Position numbers and translations under genes: made by a program. Under the pieces are notes generated by a model, which was not told the origin of the DNA, ran no database searches, and was given only the letters and a program-made list of their open reading frames with translations. This document shows, piece after piece, positions 32,872 to 41,977 of a stretch of 53,414 bases of DNA (its first letter is position 1; every line of letters begins with the position of its first letter). Source of the stretch: Solirubrobacterales bacterium. GTDB taxonomy: Bacteria; Actinomycetota; Thermoleophilia; Solirubrobacterales; Solirubrobacteraceae. The stretch is from assembly GCA_027315115.1 (NCBI GenBank), contig DAHUYQ010000055.1, forward strand, positions 1 through 53,414. Reading direction: 5' to 3'.

Positions 32872-32979
32872 TCAGGCCTCCCCGTCACGGGGAAGGCGCC
32901 CAAGCTGCTCCTCGATCTCCTCATCGGTCGCGGGCCTCGTACCGTGCCGGCTGTCGAGCTCTGAGACCGTCGTGGTCAC
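32872..32979 (-). CDS. Possible 35-residue ORF overlapping the proB stop
   Basis: GTG 32979 forms a GTGA 4-bp overlap with the proB stop, the same junction type used elsewhere in this operon. The peptide is hydrophilic and acidic (VSELDSRHGTRPATDEEIEE then QLGRLPRDGEA). The composition and GC pattern look coding. It may be a true small protein or the remaining start of a decayed gene; function unknown. Confidence 0.4.
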   Translation of the reverse strand: MTTTVSELDSRHGTRPATDEEIEEQLGRLPRDGEA

Positions 32980-34067
32980 GACATGCTCGACTCGACCACC
33001 ATGTAGTCGCGGTGGATCGCCTCCTCGACGGCCTCGGGCAGCAGCTCGCGCACGGCGGCGGTCTTGCGGCCCATTATCCGGCGCAGCTCCTCGGCCGAGT
33101 AGTTGCAGATGCCCTTGCCGATCGGCGCTCCGCCGGCGAGGATCTCCACCGCGTCGCCCGCGGCGAAGGCTCCCTCCACGTCCACGATCCCGACCGGCAG
33201 CAGGCTGGTGCCGTCCTGCAGCAGCGCCTTGGCGGCGCCTTGATCGACGCTGACGCTGCCGTGGCTCGGCTTGGCGTAGCGCAGCCACAGCTTGAAGGAG
33301 GAGTAGCGCGAGGCGCGGGGCGGGAAGCTCGTGCCGACCAGCTCGCCCGCCAGCGCCCGCCGTAGCTGCCCCTCGGCGATCCCATTGCAGATCACCGTGC
33401 GGATGCCAGCCGCGGTGGCCATCTCGGCGGCCAGCACCTTCGAGCGCATGCCGCCGGTGCCAAGCGGCGAGGTGGTGTGCCCGATCTGCAGGGCCGAGAG
33501 CTGCTCGAAGTCGCCCACCTCCCCGATCAGCTTGGCGTGCTGGTCGCGTCGCGGGTCGGCCGTGTAGAGACCGTCGATGTCAGTGAGCAGCACCAGCAGA
33601 TCGGCGGCGCTCAGCACCGCGACCTGCGCCGCCAGGAAGTCGTTGTCGCCGAAGGAGATCTCATCGGTGGCGGTCGTGTCGTTCTCGTTGATGACCGGCA
33701 CGACACGCCACTCCAACAGCTTCTGCAGGGTCTGGCGGGCGTTGAGGTAGTGGCTGCGCACCGAGACGTCCGCGAAGGTGAGCAGCACCTGCGCGCTGGT
33801 CACATCGTGCCCGCGCAGCAGCTCATCGTAGACGCGGTAGAGCTTGCCCTGGCCGACGGCGCTTGCGGCCTGAAGCTCCTCTATGCCCACCGGCCGACCC
33901 GGCAGCCCCAGCACGCGCACCCCCTTGGCTATCGCGCCGCTGGAGACCATCACGACCTCGCGGCCGCTTGCGTGGGCGTCGGCGATCACGCCGCAGATGC
34001 GGTGCAGCACATCGCCCTCAGCGGCCACGACGCTCGATCCGAGCTTTATCACCACCCGCCGGCTCAT
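32976..34067 (-). CDS. proB: Glutamate 5-kinase
   Basis: 363 residues. First step of proline synthesis, phosphorylating glutamate; feedback-inhibited by proline in the family. MSRRVVIKLGSSVVAAEGD opens the amino acid kinase domain, then VMVSSGAIAKGVRVLGL, INENDTTATDEISFGDNDFLAAQVA and LGTGGMRSKVLAAEMAT. A C-terminal PUA domain follows (from about 275). The frame is open to 34145, but MSRRVVIKLGSS is the family start and follows the obg stop by 10 bp. The Obg-ProB order is common in bacteria. Confidence 0.96.
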   Translation of the reverse strand: MSRRVVIKLGSSVVAAEGDVLHRICGVIADAHASGREVVMVSSGAIAKGVRVLGLPGRPVGIEELQAASAVGQGKLYRVYDELLRGHDVTSAQVLLTFADVSVRSHYLNARQTLQKLLEWRVVPVINENDTTATDEISFGDNDFLAAQVAVLSAADLLVLLTDIDGLYTADPRRDQHAKLIGEVGDFEQLSALQIGHTTSPLGTGGMRSKVLAAEMATAAGIRTVICNGIAEGQLRRALAGELVGTSFPPRASRYSSFKLWLRYAKPSHGSVSVDQGAAKALLQDGTSLLPVGIVDVEGAFAAGDAVEILAGGAPIGKGICNYSAEELRRIMGRKTAAVRELLPEAVEEAIHRDYMVVESSMS

Positions 34068-34077
34068 CGGCGGGAGC

Positions 34078-35472
34078 CTACTTCGGCGGGCTCGGGTCGA
34101 GCTCGAAGACCGTATCGCCGATCTGGATCTCGTCGCCGGGCTCAAAGCCGGCGTTCTCCAGACCGGCGATCACGCCGATCCGGCGCAGGCGCGACTCGAG
34201 GTGCGCCATCGCCTCTTCGTTGGCGGCGTCAAAGCGCTGCACGAGCTGTTCGATGCCGCGGCCGCGCACGACGAAGAGGTGGTCCTCCACGCGCTCCACG
34301 GAGAACCCGCTGCGCTCGGCCGGGCGGTAGACCATATGCTCGGCCAGGTCGGCGCCGGGCCGCACGGCGCCGGCGGCGCCGGGTCGGCCGGTGACGCCGC
34401 CCACGCCGGCGGCGGGCGGCGCGTGCGCGCCCGCGAGCGCCGCCGCGGGTTGCTCCAGCGGCCCCACCATCGCCATCAGCGTCGCGCCGAGCTCGGCAAG
34501 CCCCTGGCGCGTGGCCGAGGAGGTGGCGATCACGGGCACCTGCTCGCCGAGCCGCGCAGACCATGCCTCCACCGCGGCCTGCACCTCGGGCGCGGGCAGC
34601 AGATCGGCCTTGGAGAGCGCGAGCACCCGCGGCAGCGAGGCCAGCCGCGGCTCGTAGGCGACCAGCTCACGCTCGATCGTCTCGTAGTTGGCGGCGGGAT
34701 CGGCGCCCTCGCCCTGGGAGAGCTGGGGGGCGAGGTCGAGCACGTGCACGAGCAGCCGGCAGCGCTCCACGTGGGAGAGGAAGTCGTGGCCCAGGCCGGC
34801 GCCGGTGCTTGCGCCCTCGATCAGCCCGGGGATGTCGGCGATCACGAGCTGGCGTTCGTCGCCTTCGAGCACGCCGAGCGCGGGCTCCAAGGTGGTGAAC
34901 GGGTAGTCGGCGACCTTCGGCGCGGCACGCGTCAGCCGCGAGATCAGCGAGGACTTCCCGGCGTTGGGCAGGCCGACGAGCCCGACGTCGGCCAGCAGCT
35001 TGAGTTGCAGCGAGAGCCTTCCCTGCTCGCCTGGCAGCCCGCGCTCGGCGAAGCGCGGCGCCTGCCGCGTGGAGGTCGTGAAGCGCTTGTTGCCGTGGCC
35101 GCCGCTGCCGCCACGCGCGACGATCGCCCGTTGCCCGTGGGCGACCAGATCGAAGCGGCGGCCCTCCAGATCCCCGTCCACGCCGACGATCTCGGTGCCG
35201 GGCGGCACCCCGAGCACGAGATCCTCGCCGCGCGCGCCGTGGCGCAGCGCGCCCTCGCCGCGGCCGCCCCGGCGCGCCCTCAGCGCCGCCCGGCCCTTGA
35301 AGCGGTGCAGGTCGCGCAGCGAGTCGTCGCAGAGCAGCACGACGTCCCCGCCGCGGCCGCCGTCCCCGCCGTCGGGACCGCCCTTGGGGACGTGCGCTTC
35401 ACGGCGGAAGCTCATGCAGCCGTCGCCGCCGGCGCCGGCCTGCACCTCGATGTCTGCACGGTCGTAGAGCAC
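34078..35472 (-). CDS. obg: GTPase Obg (50S assembly)
   Basis: 464 residues. N-terminal Gly-rich Obg fold (AGAGGDGCMSFRREAHVPKGGPDGGDGGRGG), G1 GLPNAGKSS, G2/G3 PFTTLEP and DIPGLIEGA, G4 LSKADLL, and a C-terminal OCT domain (about 380-455: FSVERVEDHLFVVRGRGIEQ...GDEIQIGDTVFELDP). The OCT domain is typical of actinobacteria and Firmicutes. A Pro/Gly/Ala linker of about 30 residues joins G and OCT domains. GTG start at 35472. It lies downstream of rplU-rpmA, a conserved group that ties large-subunit proteins to their assembly GTPase. Confidence 0.97.
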   Translation of the reverse strand: MLYDRADIEVQAGAGGDGCMSFRREAHVPKGGPDGGDGGRGGDVVLLCDDSLRDLHRFKGRAALRARRGGRGEGALRHGARGEDLVLGVPPGTEIVGVDGDLEGRRFDLVAHGQRAIVARGGSGGHGNKRFTTSTRQAPRFAERGLPGEQGRLSLQLKLLADVGLVGLPNAGKSSLISRLTRAAPKVADYPFTTLEPALGVLEGDERQLVIADIPGLIEGASTGAGLGHDFLSHVERCRLLVHVLDLAPQLSQGEGADPAANYETIERELVAYEPRLASLPRVLALSKADLLPAPEVQAAVEAWSARLGEQVPVIATSSATRQGLAELGATLMAMVGPLEQPAAALAGAHAPPAAGVGGVTGRPGAAGAVRPGADLAEHMVYRPAERSGFSVERVEDHLFVVRGRGIEQLVQRFDAANEEAMAHLESRLRRIGVIAGLENAGFEPGDEIQIGDTVFELDPSPPK

Positions 35473-35495
35473 GGCGGGGCCGCTGCCCCTCCGGT

Positions 35496-35750
35496 TCAGC
35501 CCTCGGGCAGCACGTCCACCACCCGGCCGCGGCGGCCCGTGGTGAACTGAACGGTGCCCGCGGCGCGCGCGTAGAGCGTGTCGTCCTTGCCGATCCCTAC
35601 GCCCTGGCCGGGCTTGAAGCGGGTGCCGCGCTGGCGCACGATGATCTCCCCGCCGGTCACGGTCTGGCCGGCGAACGTCTTCACGCCCAGCCGCTTGGCG
35701 TTGGATTCGCGGCCGTTGCGGCTGGAGCCAAGTCCCTTCTTATGAGCCAT
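35496..35750 (-). CDS. rpmA: 50S ribosomal protein L27
   Basis: 84 residues. [24 protein letters not shown] is canonical; the N-terminus is not preceded by the cleavable extension seen in Firmicutes. The ATG lies 11 bp inside the rplU 3' end, so translation is coupled. The N-terminal tail reaches the peptidyl transferase centre. Confidence 0.97.
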   Translation of the reverse strand: MAHKKGLGSSRNGRESNAKRLGVKTFAGQTVTGGEIIVRQRGTRFKPGQGVGIGKDDTLYARAAGTVQFTTGRRGRVVDVLPEG

Positions 35751-36153
35751 TCTCAGCCTCCTGGCTGCTCGTAGCCTCCGCCGCCTGCACCTTGGGCTCG
35801 GCCGGCGCCTTCTGCTTCGGGGCAGCCTTGGCCTTGGCGCCCTTGCCGCCGAAGGAGATGTCGGTCACCTCGATCATGGTGAGCTCCTGGCGGTGGCCGG
35901 TGCGTCGCTTGTAGCCGCGCTTGGGCTTGAACTTGAACACGCGCAGCTTCTCGCCGCGCGGGTGTTCGATCACCTTCGCGGCGACCTTCACGTCGCTGAG
36001 CGCGCCGGCGTCGCAGACGACCTCATCGGAGCGGTACATCAGCGGCTCCAGCGCCACCGTCTCGCCCTCGGCGGCAGCGAGGCGCTCGACCAGCAGTCGC
36101 TGGCCGGGCTCCACCCGGTACTGCTTGCCGCCGGTCTTCACGATCGCGTACAT
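35740..36153 (-). CDS. rplU: 50S ribosomal protein L21
   Basis: 137 residues. [25 protein letters not shown] is a canonical L21 start and [15 protein letters not shown] with TMIEVTDI closes the core at about 104. A Lys/Ala/Pro/Glu-rich tail of about 30 residues ([20 protein letters not shown]) extends it beyond the usual length of about 103, as in several actinobacteria. First of the rplU-rpmA-obg group. The 59-bp leader after rng has a GC-rich imperfect hairpin and a GAGG-type site. Confidence 0.97.
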   Translation of the reverse strand: MYAIVKTGGKQYRVEPGQRLLVERLAAAEGETVALEPLMYRSDEVVCDAGALSDVKVAAKVIEHPRGEKLRVFKFKPKRGYKRRTGHRQELTMIEVTDISFGGKGAKAKAAPKQKAPAEPKVQAAEATSSQEAENGS

Positions 36154-36212
36154 GGTCTTCTCTGTTCCTCAAATCCTGTCGGGGGCCCGCCGGAGTCGCC
36201 GGTGGCCACCAT

Positions 36213-38363
36213 CTACTCGGTGCCGGCCGGCTCCTTCGCAGCCGAACGGCGCCGCCCGCCCCTGCGGCCACGGCGCCGAGGCTTCGATTGTACGCCATCC
36301 CCATCGTCTTCGCCCATGTCGTGCTCGTCGCCTTCGCGCGAAGAGCCGCCGAGCGCCTCCGCGACGGCGTCGATCTCCACGCCGTCGATCGGCTCGATGA
36401 GCTCCACACCGGAGACCTCCGACCCGGGCGCCGGCTCGGACGCGGCGTCGGATGCGGCCTCGGACGCGGCCTCGGGCGCTGCACCGTTGGAGCCGGCGTT
36501 GGCCGTCTCCGTCGCGGCGCCGGGTTTCGCGGAGGAGCGCCGGCGCGAGCGCGAACGGCGGGCGGCGGGCGGTTTTGGCTCCGGGCGCACCACGTTGCCC
36601 TCCTCGTCGAGCAGCAGCGCGGTGGCGGCGGTGCGGCCGACCTCGTCGATTCGCACCATCCGCTTCTCGCCCACCTGGCCGGCGGCGCCCGCGATCGAGA
36701 TGATGTAGCCGTCGAGCTTGGCGACCGCGTCGTCGGGCTCGTACATGTGCGGCTCCACGATCTCCACGAGCACCTCGTCGCCAGAGCGGAACGGCAGCGC
36801 GCGCTCCTCGACTTCCTCGCGGGTGCCTTCGTAGGTGATCGCGAAGTGGGAGAGCGGCAGACCTTCTGAGCCTTCGAAGTGGAAGTACTTGCCGGTTTCG
36901 GTCTCAAGCGCCGAGAGCACTCGTGCGCCGTGGCCGGTGAACTCGGCGGTCACGCGCGGGTTGATCTGCACCAGGAAGGCCTCTGTCTCCGGGCTCTGGC
37001 CGGCGAGCGTGCGCAGCTTGCGCTCGAAGTCGATCGCGAAGGTCTCCTCGGAGCGGATCACGCCCTCGCCCTCGCAGGTCGGGCAGTGCCGGGTCATGAT
37101 CTCGCGCACGCCCTCGGTGACGTTCTGGCGGGTCATCTCCACCAGGCCGAGCTTGGAGATCTCGGCGGTGAAGGTCTTGGTGCGGTCCTCGTCGAGGCAC
37201 TTGCGCAGCGTCTTCAGGACGGCGTCGCGGTTGCGGGCGCGCGCCATGTCGATGAAGTCGATCACGATGATCCCGCCGATGTCGCGCAGGCGAAGCTGTT
37301 TGACGACCTCCTCCGCCGCCTCCAGGTTTGTGCGGGTGATCGTGTCCTCCAGCGAGGCGCCTTTGCCGCCGGTGAAGGAGCCCGAGTTGACGTCGATCAC
37401 CGTCAGCGCCTCGGCGTAGTCGATGATCAGGTAGCCGCCGGATGGCAGGTCCACCCGCCGCGAAAGCACCTTTTCGATCTCCTTCTCCACCCCGTACTCC
37501 TCGAAGAGCGGCTGCTTGCCGGTCCAGAGCTCCACGCGGCCCGCAAGCTCCGGGGCGGTGCGCGCGAAGAAGGAGGAGAGCCGTTCGTACTGCTTCTCGT
37601 CGTCGACGATCGCGCGCTCGAAATGCGCGGAGAAGATGTCGCGCACGACCCGGATGGCCAGGTCGGCCTCCTGGAAGACCAGGTTCGGCGCCACGCTCTG
37701 CTCCACCCGCTTGCCCAGCACCTCGTGCAGCTTGTGCAGGTAGAGCAGCTCGCGTTCGAAGTCCTCGCGGTTGGCGCCGTGCGCGGCGGTGCGAACGATC
37801 ACCCCGCCGCCGCCGAGCTCGAGCTTGGCGGTCTGCTTGCGCAGCCGCTCGCGCTCCTTGTCCTCCAGGCGGCGAGAGACGCCGACGCCCTCGCCGGTGG
37901 GCGCGTAGACCATGTAGCGGCCGGCGATCGTGAGCTCCATCGACAGGCGCGCGCCCTTGCTCTTGAGCGGATCCTTGACGACCTGCACGACGATCTCCTG
38001 GCCGGGCTTCAGCAGCTCGGTGATCTTGCGGCCGCCGCCGCGCCCGCGACGGGCGACCTCGACGCCGGGCAGCACGATCTCGTCGACGTGCAGGAAGCCG
38101 TTCTTCTCCAGGCCGATGTCGACGAACGCGGCCTCCAGGCCGGGCAGGACGTTGTCGACCTTTCCCTTGTAGATGTTGCCCACGATCGAGCGCGACCCGC
38201 GCCGCTCGATGTAGAGCTCAGCGATCTTGAAGCCGGCGCCGGTGCGGCCGCGACCGCGCCGGCGGGAGCCCGCCGAGGGGGTTGAGGGAGAGGAGCTCGG
38301 GTCCTCCAGGAGCGCGACCCGCGTCTCGGCGCGGTCGACGCTGACAAGCACTTGCTTTCTCAA
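36213..38363 (-). CDS. rng: Ribonuclease E/G family endoribonuclease
   Basis: 716 residues. N-terminal QVLVSVDRAETRVALLED, S1 domain with IAELYIERRGSRSIVGNIYKG and AAFVDIGLEKNGFLH, RNase H-like core, catalytic Asp residues in TVIDVNSGSFTGG and IIVIDFIDMARARNRDA, and the Zn-link CPTCEGEG. It cleaves single-stranded RNA in mRNA turnover and rRNA processing. The C-terminal tail is Ala/Glu/Arg-rich with 12-bp repeats at 36442-36477 encoding AASE/AASD units and ends in a basic RRRGRRGGRRRS patch that may bind RNA. The start codon is TTG 38363; a GTG at 38351 is possible. It sits between rodA and rplU. Confidence 0.93.
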   Translation of the reverse strand: MRKQVLVSVDRAETRVALLEDPSSSPSTPSAGSRRRGRGRTGAGFKIAELYIERRGSRSIVGNIYKGKVDNVLPGLEAAFVDIGLEKNGFLHVDEIVLPGVEVARRGRGGGRKITELLKPGQEIVVQVVKDPLKSKGARLSMELTIAGRYMVYAPTGEGVGVSRRLEDKERERLRKQTAKLELGGGGVIVRTAAHGANREDFERELLYLHKLHEVLGKRVEQSVAPNLVFQEADLAIRVVRDIFSAHFERAIVDDEKQYERLSSFFARTAPELAGRVELWTGKQPLFEEYGVEKEIEKVLSRRVDLPSGGYLIIDYAEALTVIDVNSGSFTGGKGASLEDTITRTNLEAAEEVVKQLRLRDIGGIIVIDFIDMARARNRDAVLKTLRKCLDEDRTKTFTAEISKLGLVEMTRQNVTEGVREIMTRHCPTCEGEGVIRSEETFAIDFERKLRTLAGQSPETEAFLVQINPRVTAEFTGHGARVLSALETETGKYFHFEGSEGLPLSHFAITYEGTREEVEERALPFRSGDEVLVEIVEPHMYEPDDAVAKLDGYIISIAGAAGQVGEKRMVRIDEVGRTAATALLLDEEGNVVRPEPKPPAARRSRSRRRSSAKPGAATETANAGSNGAAPEAASEAASDAASEPAPGSEVSGVELIEPIDGVEIDAVAEALGGSSREGDEHDMGEDDGDGVQSKPRRRGRRGGRRRSAAKEPAGTE

Positions 38364-38447
38364 TGTCTTGGTCCAGTCTTTCGATGTGTGCGTCCGGCCC
38401 CCTGCCTGTCCGGCACGGCATCGACGAGGTGCGCGCGGCGGCCTCCG

Positions 38448-38465
38448 GTCCCTGCGGACAGGGAC
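38448..38465. promoter_or_regulatory. Hairpin in the rodA-rng gap, possible rng leader structure
   Basis: GTCCCTG pairs perfectly with CAGGGAC around a four-base loop (TCCG read on the minus strand, a UNCG-type loop). It lies 85 bp before the rng start in a 189-bp gene-free gap. It could be a terminator for rodA or an RNase E/G self-regulation site; no T-run follows. Confidence 0.4.
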
Positions 38466-38552
38466 GGGCCTCGCGGCTGCGTAGCGCTGCGCGATGCGTT
38501 CGGACGTTGGGGCGTGTGGCTTGAAGGGGCAATCCTGATCAGATCTCGTGTC

Positions 38553-39761
38553 TCACCAACTGAGAGCACGGCTCTTGGATGCGTTTGATGCTCGTGCTCT
38601 GACGTAGATCGACTGCAGCAGCCCGATCGCCAGCATCGTACTGATGACCGAGGAGCCGCCGTAGCTCATGAGTGGAAGCGTAATGCCCGTGTCGGGCATG
38701 ATGCCGATCGCTACGCCGACGTTCACAAACACCTGGCACATCAGCATAGCCACGATCCCGGCCGCGATCAGCGACCCGAAGAGGTCCTTGGACATCGTCA
38801 GGATCCGCAGCGCTCGCCAGATCAGCAGCGCGAACAGCGAGAGCACGAGCGCGGCCCCCACAAAGCCGTGCTGCTCGCCGACCGAGGCGAAGACGAAGTC
38901 GGATTCGTCGAAGGGCACGTAGCCGGCGGCGACCGCGCGCGCGTCGTGCAGGCCTGTCTGCCGCCCGGCCCCGATCGCGAGCTTGGACTGTTCCTGCTGG
39001 TAGCGGAGCTTGTGCGCTTCGCTGGCTGGCAGGTGCGAGGAGTTGAAGAACCCGGTCAGGCGTTCGGTCTGGTATTCGGAGAGCACGTGCACCCCCATGC
39101 TCGGGGCGACCACGAGCACGAGCGTCAGCGCCAGCACCGCCAGCAGCGCCAGCGCCGCGAAGTGCCTCCACGGCGCGCCGGCGATGAACAGCGTCATCAG
39201 CGCGATCGAGATGTAGACGAGGCTCGACCCCAGGTCCGGCTCGGCGATCACGATCAGCGTAGGCACGAGCGTCAGGGCGATGACGCGCAAGGTCGTGTCA
39301 CGGGATCGCAGCGCCCGCGAGCGATCGACGATGAACGCCGCCAGGAAGACGATCAGCAGGATCTTGCCGATCTCCGAGGACTGGAAGGAGAACAGCGGCA
39401 GGCTGATCGCTCGCGTGGAGCCGAGCGATTCTCTTCCGAGCGCCAGCGCCGCGAGCAGGATCAGGACCAGGCCGCCGTAGATCCAGTACTTGAGCTGGCG
39501 CAGCCAGTCGTAGTTCAGGCGCGAGACGCCGACCATCAGCACCATGCCCACGACCAGGTAGACGATCTGCCGGTCGACGAAGTAGTGCGGGTCGCCGGCG
39601 ATCTTTTCCGCGGTCGCGGTCTTGATCGTGATCGCCGAGCAGATCGCCAGCCCAATCACCGCCAGCAGCAGCAACGGGTCCAGCGGCAGCGAGAAGCTCG
39701 TGCGCCGGGTCTCCTGCGCAGTCTCCTGGGAGGGCTGGAGGGGGCTGAGCGCGGATGACAT
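38553..39761 (-). CDS. rodA: Rod-shape peptidoglycan glycosyltransferase RodA (FtsW/RodA/SpoVE)
   Basis: 402 residues with about ten membrane helices. Polymerises lipid II with PBP2 in lateral-wall growth. The SEDS core is seen in GESLGS-like loops, AEPDLGSSLVYISIALMTLFIAG (Asp of the E-P-D-L-G motif), YLKYQQ-like loop KLRYQQEQSKLAIGAGRQTG, and VPFDESDFVFASVGEQHGFVG, GIMPDTGITLPLMSYGGSS. The frame is open to 39806, but ATG 39761 overlaps the PBP2 stop by one base (TGATG) and is preferred. It follows mrdA in the mre operon, the usual PBP2-RodA pairing. Confidence 0.95.
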   Translation of the reverse strand: MSSALSPLQPSQETAQETRRTSFSLPLDPLLLLAVIGLAICSAITIKTATAEKIAGDPHYFVDRQIVYLVVGMVLMVGVSRLNYDWLRQLKYWIYGGLVLILLAALALGRESLGSTRAISLPLFSFQSSEIGKILLIVFLAAFIVDRSRALRSRDTTLRVIALTLVPTLIVIAEPDLGSSLVYISIALMTLFIAGAPWRHFAALALLAVLALTLVLVVAPSMGVHVLSEYQTERLTGFFNSSHLPASEAHKLRYQQEQSKLAIGAGRQTGLHDARAVAAGYVPFDESDFVFASVGEQHGFVGAALVLSLFALLIWRALRILTMSKDLFGSLIAAGIVAMLMCQVFVNVGVAIGIMPDTGITLPLMSYGGSSVISTMLAIGLLQSIYVRARASNASKSRALSW

Positions 39762-41977
39762 CAGCCTTTGGCCTTCCCACCGGCGCCCTGAGACTGGTTG
39801 AACCACTCGCTGGCCATCGCCCGCGCGATCGGGGCCGCGGCTTCAGCGCCGTAGCCGCCCTGTTCGACGGTGCTGGCGATCACGATCGGCCGCTTTTCGC
39901 TGGCGATGTAGGACATGTACCAGGCCTGGGTTTCCTCCCCGAAGCGTTCTGCCGTGCCCGTCTTGCCGAAGGTCTCGTGCAGACCCTGGTTCCAGCCGGT
40001 CCAGACGCTGGTGGAGGTGCCGTTGGGCCCTACGGTCGCGTCATGGAGCCCTTCGAAGATCAGGTTGACGTAGGTGGGGTTTAGATGGAAGCGCTGCTTG
40101 GGCTTGTACTTGGCGTTGAGCGACTCCACGAGCGTGCCGTTGGGTTCCAGGATCTCCTTGCCCAGGTGGGGCCTGACGATCGTGGCCTCGCCACCGGTGC
40201 GGTAGGCGTCGACGAGCGCGGAGTAGGCGATCGACATCTGCAGCGGCGTCGTGAGCAGGCTGCCCTGGCCCACGGCGAGGATCATGTTCTGGCCGACGGT
40301 CCAGAGCTCGTTTGGTTCGCCGACGTACTTTTTGCACGGGATGCCGTGGTTGTGCCGCGTGCACTTTTCTTCGAGCTTGTCGAGTTCTTTGACCCACGCT
40401 TCGTCGGGTACCGTCCCTACTTCTTCGCCTCCGCGCGGGAGGTCGATGCCCGTGCGTTCGCCGATCCCGAGCTTGTGCGCCCACCGCTGCAGCACGTTGC
40501 CGTGGCTGTACTCCATCTTGCCGACCGTGTAGAAGTAGGTGTCCGAGGACTCTTCGATCGCTTTGACGAGATCAGTGGCGGCGTAGTTGGTGCTTTCGGC
40601 GTTGTGGAACCTGAGCCCTGCGACTTCGACGAAAGAGCCGCCGCCGAGGTTTTCGTAGGGATCGAGGATGCCCGATTCCATCGCCCCGATCGCCACGATC
40701 GGCTTGAAGGTCGATCCGACCGGATAGCCGTCCTGCACGGCGCGGTTGAGCAGCGGACGACCGCCGGAGACCGGCGCCTGTTCGTGTGGTTTGCCGAACA
40801 GCGCTTCGGCTTCGGAGGGGCTGAGCGGTTTCGTGAACACCGCGGGGTTGTAGGTCGGGTATGAGCCCATCGCAAGGATTTCGCCGTTCAGCGGGTTGAT
40901 CGCCACGAAGGCGCCGCCATCCGCGGGCTTGCCTGCGGCCTGAGCTGTCGCGATCTCTTCGCGCAACGCCTTTTCCCCCGCGTACTGCAGACCCGGCTGG
41001 AGGCTGAGCACCAGGTTGTATCCGGCCTGCGGCTGTTTGGCCGCGATCTCCGGGCCGACTGGTTCGTTGGCCGCGTTGACGTGCACCGTCTCATCCCCGG
41101 CCTTGCCGCGCAGGTAGCTGTCGTAGTAGGCCTCCAGGCCGCTCTGGCCCACGATCGCGCCAGATTCGATGCCCTTGTAGGGGCCTTCCGCGAGCTCTTC
41201 CTTGGTGACCGCGCCGACGGTGCCGACGACCTGCGCCGCCATCTCGCCGAGCGGATATTCCCTGCTGGAGACGGGCTGGGCGATGACGGCCGGGAATTCG
41301 TTGCTGCGCTCCAGCAGCACGGTGCGCGGGCCCTGTCCCACGTCCGACCTGATCGTGACTGGCGCGTAGCGCGTGGTGGCGATGCCGCGCACCACGAGTT
41401 CGTCTATGTCACGCGCCGGCATGTGCAGGACCGCCCCCAGCCGCTGGAAGAGGCTGTGCAGCCGCCTGTCGGAGGCCGGCAGCCGCGGCACGCGCGGAGC
41501 AGGCACGCGTTCGATCGCGACTTCGAGCCGATGCGACTCGGCTCGCTGTCGGCGGGATTCGCGATGCTTGGAGCTTTGCAGCTCGGCCTGGAACGCCTTC
41601 AGCCGCTTGATGGCTTCGTCTTCCATCAGCGTGGTCGCTTTCTGCCGTTCCTCGTAGATGCTCACCTGGCCTTCAATCCCCGGCGGCAGCTCGGAGGGCA
41701 CGATCTGGACCGCGCTCGTGGGCCTGGAGCCGACCAGCGTCTGGTTGTTGGCGGCCTTGATTTCGCCGCGCGGCGCCTGGACCGGCAGCGAGCGGGTTTC
41801 CTGCTGGCTGATCTGGCGCACGGCGGATGCTCCGGTCAGGATCTGCAGATACCAGAGCCGGAAGAAGATGATCCCGAACATGATCAGCGCGAAGGTGCCG
41901 AGCATCGCCACTCGCAGGGCCATCTGCGGCGAGACTGGCAGGCGCGTCTCGTTTCCTCGTGCCGGCTCGATGCTCAT
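39761..41977 (-). CDS. mrdA: Penicillin-binding protein 2 (class B transpeptidase)
   Basis: 738 residues. One N-terminal membrane helix (MLGTFALIMFGIIFFRLWYLQIL), a pedestal domain with a coiled segment, and the transpeptidase domain with SxxK (PVGSTFKP, catalytic Ser), SxN-type (ESSDTYFY) and KTG (FGKTGTAE). It cross-links peptidoglycan in complex with RodA, MreC and MreD. About 100 residues longer than E. coli PBP2. Most Glu codons checked in the outer domain are GAA. Start ATG 41977 touches the mreD stop with no gap. Confidence 0.96.
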   Translation of the reverse strand: MSIEPARGNETRLPVSPQMALRVAMLGTFALIMFGIIFFRLWYLQILTGASAVRQISQQETRSLPVQAPRGEIKAANNQTLVGSRPTSAVQIVPSELPPGIEGQVSIYEERQKATTLMEDEAIKRLKAFQAELQSSKHRESRRQRAESHRLEVAIERVPAPRVPRLPASDRRLHSLFQRLGAVLHMPARDIDELVVRGIATTRYAPVTIRSDVGQGPRTVLLERSNEFPAVIAQPVSSREYPLGEMAAQVVGTVGAVTKEELAEGPYKGIESGAIVGQSGLEAYYDSYLRGKAGDETVHVNAANEPVGPEIAAKQPQAGYNLVLSLQPGLQYAGEKALREEIATAQAAGKPADGGAFVAINPLNGEILAMGSYPTYNPAVFTKPLSPSEAEALFGKPHEQAPVSGGRPLLNRAVQDGYPVGSTFKPIVAIGAMESGILDPYENLGGGSFVEVAGLRFHNAESTNYAATDLVKAIEESSDTYFYTVGKMEYSHGNVLQRWAHKLGIGERTGIDLPRGGEEVGTVPDEAWVKELDKLEEKCTRHNHGIPCKKYVGEPNELWTVGQNMILAVGQGSLLTTPLQMSIAYSALVDAYRTGGEATIVRPHLGKEILEPNGTLVESLNAKYKPKQRFHLNPTYVNLIFEGLHDATVGPNGTSTSVWTGWNQGLHETFGKTGTAERFGEETQAWYMSYIASEKRPIVIASTVEQGGYGAEAAAPIARAMASEWFNQSQGAGGKAKG

